NCBI GenBank assembly: GCA_002371785.1
Contig: DFGU01000016.1
Coordinates: 1-7,548, forward strand
Source of the DNA: Bacteroidales bacterium UBA3742
Lineage (GTDB): Bacteria; Bacteroidota; Bacteroidia; Bacteroidales; Paludibacteraceae
Length of the DNA stretch: 7,548 nt
Direction of reading: 5' to 3'
The notes beneath the pieces are model-generated. The model did not search any database. It saw nothing but the letters and a program-made list of their open reading frames with translations, and was not told where the DNA came from. A program made the translations under genes and the position numbers. Below, piece after piece: positions 5,849 to 7,548 of the stretch (positions within the stretch are counted from its first letter, which is position 1; every line of letters begins with the position of its first letter).

Positions 5849-6433
5849 CTAAGCCTTGATCAGTTTCATAAACTCTTCACGCGTCTTGGCTTGCTGGAAC
5901 ACGCCGGTGAAGTCGGACGTGACGGTCATGGCGTGCTGCTTCTGAACGCCCCGCATTTGCATGCATAGGTGCTCTGCCTCGATGACGACCATCACACCCA
6001 GCGGATCCAGGGTATTCTGAATACAGTCCTTGATCTGGGTGGTCAGGCGCTCCTGTACTTGCAGGCGGCGGGCAAAGACATCCACCACACGGGCTATCTT
6101 GCTCAGGCCCGTGATACGTCCGTTCGGTATATAGGCCACATGCACCTTGCCGAAGAAAGGCAGCATATGATGCTCGCAGAGCGAGTAGAAATCAATATCC
6201 TTGACCACCACCATCTGACGATAATCTTCCTCAAACAAGGCCGACCGCAGTATAGCCTCGGGATCCTCGTGATAGCCCTTGGTAAGAAACTGCATGGCCT
6301 TGCCTACGCGGTGCGGCGTTTTCTGCAGTCCCTCGCGCGCAGGATCCTCTCCTATCTCGCGCAGCAATGCCTCTACGTGCTCGGCGATGCGTGCCGTCTT
6401 GGCCTCATCCGGATTGAATTGCTGTAAATCCAT
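5849..6433 (-). CDS. folE: GTP cyclohydrolase I
   Basis: A 194-residue cytoplasmic enzyme that converts GTP to 7,8-dihydroneopterin triphosphate and formate, the first step toward folate and other pterins. The zinc ligands are visible: C86 and H89 in SLCEHHMLPFFG (84-95) and C157 in EAEHLCMQMRGV (152-163). The 71-residue spacing between the two cysteines equals that of E. coli FolE (C110, C181). Other family motifs are EGLQKTPHRVGKAM (34-47), GRITGLSKIARVVDVFARRLQVQERLT (105-131) and the TSDFTGVF near the end. The N-terminal extension is shorter than in E. coli, as is common. It lies 14 bases after the SPOR gene on the same strand and is the last gene of this run. Confidence 0.97.
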   Translation of the reverse strand: MDLQQFNPDEAKTARIAEHVEALLREIGEDPAREGLQKTPHRVGKAMQFLTKGYHEDPEAILRSALFEEDYRQMVVVKDIDFYSLCEHHMLPFFGKVHVAYIPNGRITGLSKIARVVDVFARRLQVQERLTTQIKDCIQNTLDPLGVMVVIEAEHLCMQMRGVQKQHAMTVTSDFTGVFQQAKTREEFMKLIKA

Positions 6434-6441
6434 CTCTCGCT

Positions 6442-6446
6442 CTCCT
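6442..6446 (-). promoter_or_regulatory. Shine-Dalgarno-like ribosome binding site of folE
   Basis: On the minus strand AGGAG lies 8 bases before the folE ATG (6433-6431), within a purine-rich stretch following the SPOR stop codon. Canonical Shine-Dalgarno sequences are uncommon in Bacteroidetes, and no other gene here has so good a match. It supports the chosen folE start. Confidence 0.55.
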
Positions 6447-6447
6447 C

Positions 6448-7014
6448 TTACTCTTTCTGACGTTGCACAACGATGGCCTTGATGTGGTCACGCACCACAT
6501 AGGTCTGACGAGCCATACCGGGGAAACGCTGCAAGAACGTACGCTTATAAGCATTCGCCTCTTCCAGGGTGCGAAAATCGCCGATACGCACACGCCAGAA
6601 CGGGGTGTAGAAACGTACATAGATAGGTACAGTGACCTTACCCGTCAGCGTCGCACGGATACGATTGGCTTCGCCCTGACCCACACGCTGGTCGTTCGAC
6701 TGATAGATCTCCAGTCGATAACCTAGCGGGTTGGCACTCACCGTCTTTCTGCGAACTTCCTTGCCGGGCGTCACACGGATATACTTACCCTCTGCCAACA
6801 ACTGGATATAACGCGGCTGGTGAATCCTGACAAACGGCATATCTTCCCATATCGTCTGCGGTTCATTTGCTTGCGCCAGCGAGTCCTGCGCCAGGCTATC
6901 CACCAACAGCTCCGCCGCTATTGGCTGCGAAGATATCGGATATACATCTTGTGCCCGGAGCAGACCGCTACCGGCACATAGCAACATCAATAAACAAATA
7001 CCAATTTTTTTCAT
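6448..7014 (-). CDS. Secreted SPOR-domain protein
   Basis: The product has 188 residues. Residues 1-21 form a signal peptide (MKKIG, hydrophobic ICLLMLLCAG, ending LLRA before Q22). A variable stretch follows, with a tandem DSLAQ-DSLAQ pentapeptide at 39-48. Residues about 97-176 are a SPOR domain: LGYRLEIYQSNDQ, a helix GQGEANRIRATL, then YTPFWRVRIGDFRTLEEANAYKRTF and the final strand TYVVRDHI. SPOR domains bind denuded glycan strands of peptidoglycan, often at division sites, so a periplasmic envelope role is likely. An upstream in-frame ATG at 7056 is rejected because it would overlap the kinase gene and bury the signal peptide. The gene begins 7 bases after the kinase stop and ends 14 bases before folE, so all three are probably one operon. 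Confidence 0.9.
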   Translation of the reverse strand: MKKIGICLLMLLCAGSGLLRAQDVYPISSQPIAAELLVDSLAQDSLAQANEPQTIWEDMPFVRIHQPRYIQLLAEGKYIRVTPGKEVRRKTVSANPLGYRLEIYQSNDQRVGQGEANRIRATLTGKVTVPIYVRFYTPFWRVRIGDFRTLEEANAYKRTFLQRFPGMARQTYVVRDHIKAIVVQRQKE

Positions 7015-7021
7015 CTTCTTC

Positions 7022-7548
7022 TTAATAGTGGAACGAACTACCACCCACAAACTCACGCAACAAGGACGTAGGCGGAATTTCCTTCTCCGGTATCGGTATG
7101 AAGTATTGCAGGAACTTGATCAGACGATGTGCCTCGGTATATTCCTCGCAGTACTTCGGTACTTCCTGTAGTATCGGTTCGGCGTGACGCTTCAGCACGG
7201 CCAACTCAAAGAGCAGCGCCGAGTTGAACATCACATCGGCCTCCTCCTGGAACGGATAGATCCATTTATCCTCGCCGCGACGTACGCTCGGGCTGCGAGC
7301 TATCGTCTCGCGAGCGGAGTAGCCACGATACTTGTAGTCGCGCACGATACGGCGCAGCAGACGAATATCCGTGGTCGGTATCCAGTTGTGGTTGTCGATA
7401 TTGATGGTCGTCAATGCCGATACGTATATTTTGAACGTCAAATTCCGTGCCACATCGGGCAGAATAATTGGATTAAGTGCATGCAGGCCCTCAATGACCA
7501 GGACGGTGTTCTTCTCCAGTTTCAGCTTATTGCCCTCAAACTGACGAG
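7022..7548 (-). CDS. Uridine kinase-like nucleoside kinase, C-terminal part (5' truncated by window edge)
   Basis: The frame is open to the right-hand edge and ends in TAA at 7024-7022, giving about 174 residues of the C-terminal half. Visible motifs are the hydrophobic strand NTVLVIEGLHALNP, as in uridine kinases and phosphoribulokinases (Walker B-like region with the EG pair), then IYVSALTTINIDNHNWIPTTDIRLLRRIVRDYKYRG, GEDKWIYPFQEEADVMFNSAL and the family end LREFVGGSSFHY. This is the Bacteroidetes-type kinase that usually carries a TGS/threonyl-tRNA-synthetase-like N-terminal region before the kinase domain. That part and the ATP-binding P-loop lie outside the window, so they are not verified. 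Expected role: phosphorylation of uridine/cytidine or related nucleosides in salvage. A GTG at 7453 is an internal valine (PDVARNL), not a start. Confidence 0.9.
   Translation of the reverse strand, partial: RQFEGNKLKLEKNTVLVIEGLHALNPIILPDVARNLTFKIYVSALTTINIDNHNWIPTTDIRLLRRIVRDYKYRGYSARETIARSPSVRRGEDKWIYPFQEEADVMFNSALLFELAVLKRHAEPILQEVPKYCEEYTEAHRLIKFLQYFIPIPEKEIPPTSLLREFVGGSSFHY

Noticed and set aside
5969..6427. Plus-strand open frame opposite folE
   Set aside because: It is antisense to a complete FolE with all zinc ligands and has no recognisable product.

Overview
The window looks like chromosomal core DNA of a Bacteroidales bacterium (Bacteroidota). The evidence is the gene set (GreA followed by a HIT protein, DUF2147, a RdgB-type pyrophosphatase, the type IX secretion protein PorZ, and a SPOR protein next to FolE and a Bacteroidetes-type uridine/nucleoside kinase), the Bacteroidetes promoter form TTTG-N20-TAnnTTTG, and mostly absent Shine-Dalgarno sequences. 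PorZ suggests a lineage with a type IX secretion system (T9SS). I cannot name the genus.

Layout. Bases 1-671 (+) hold the 3' end of greA and a complete HIT-family gene, separated by a 32-base gap filled mostly by four 7-bp repeats. Bases 657-1088 (-) hold a small secreted DUF2147 protein whose 3' end overlaps the HIT gene. Bases 1089-1163 are an AT-rich divergent promoter region built around a perfect 16-bp palindrome. It appears to supply the -33 element for promoters in both directions. Bases 1164-5821 (+) hold rdgB and, overlapping it by 4 bases, a very large porZ. Bases 5849-7548 (-) are a three-gene run read leftwards: a nucleoside kinase (5' part outside the window), a secreted SPOR-domain protein and folE.

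The main oddity is the 1357-residue PorZ. As I know the family, PorZ is about 780 residues: two seven-bladed beta-propellers and one C-terminal domain. Here the whole two-propeller region is present twice in one reading frame, joined by a short acidic linker, with one C-terminal domain at the end. The first copy lacks about 67 residues from its first propeller. The copies are well diverged (about 36 of 76 residues identical in their first stretch), so this is an old duplication and not an assembly artefact.

Functionally, most genes are housekeeping: transcript cleavage (GreA), nucleotide hydrolysis and pool cleaning (HIT, RdgB), pterin synthesis (FolE) and nucleoside salvage (kinase). Three products (DUF2147, PorZ, SPOR) carry signal peptides and act in the cell envelope. 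No tRNA, rRNA, CRISPR array, insertion sequence, phage gene or clear terminator was seen.
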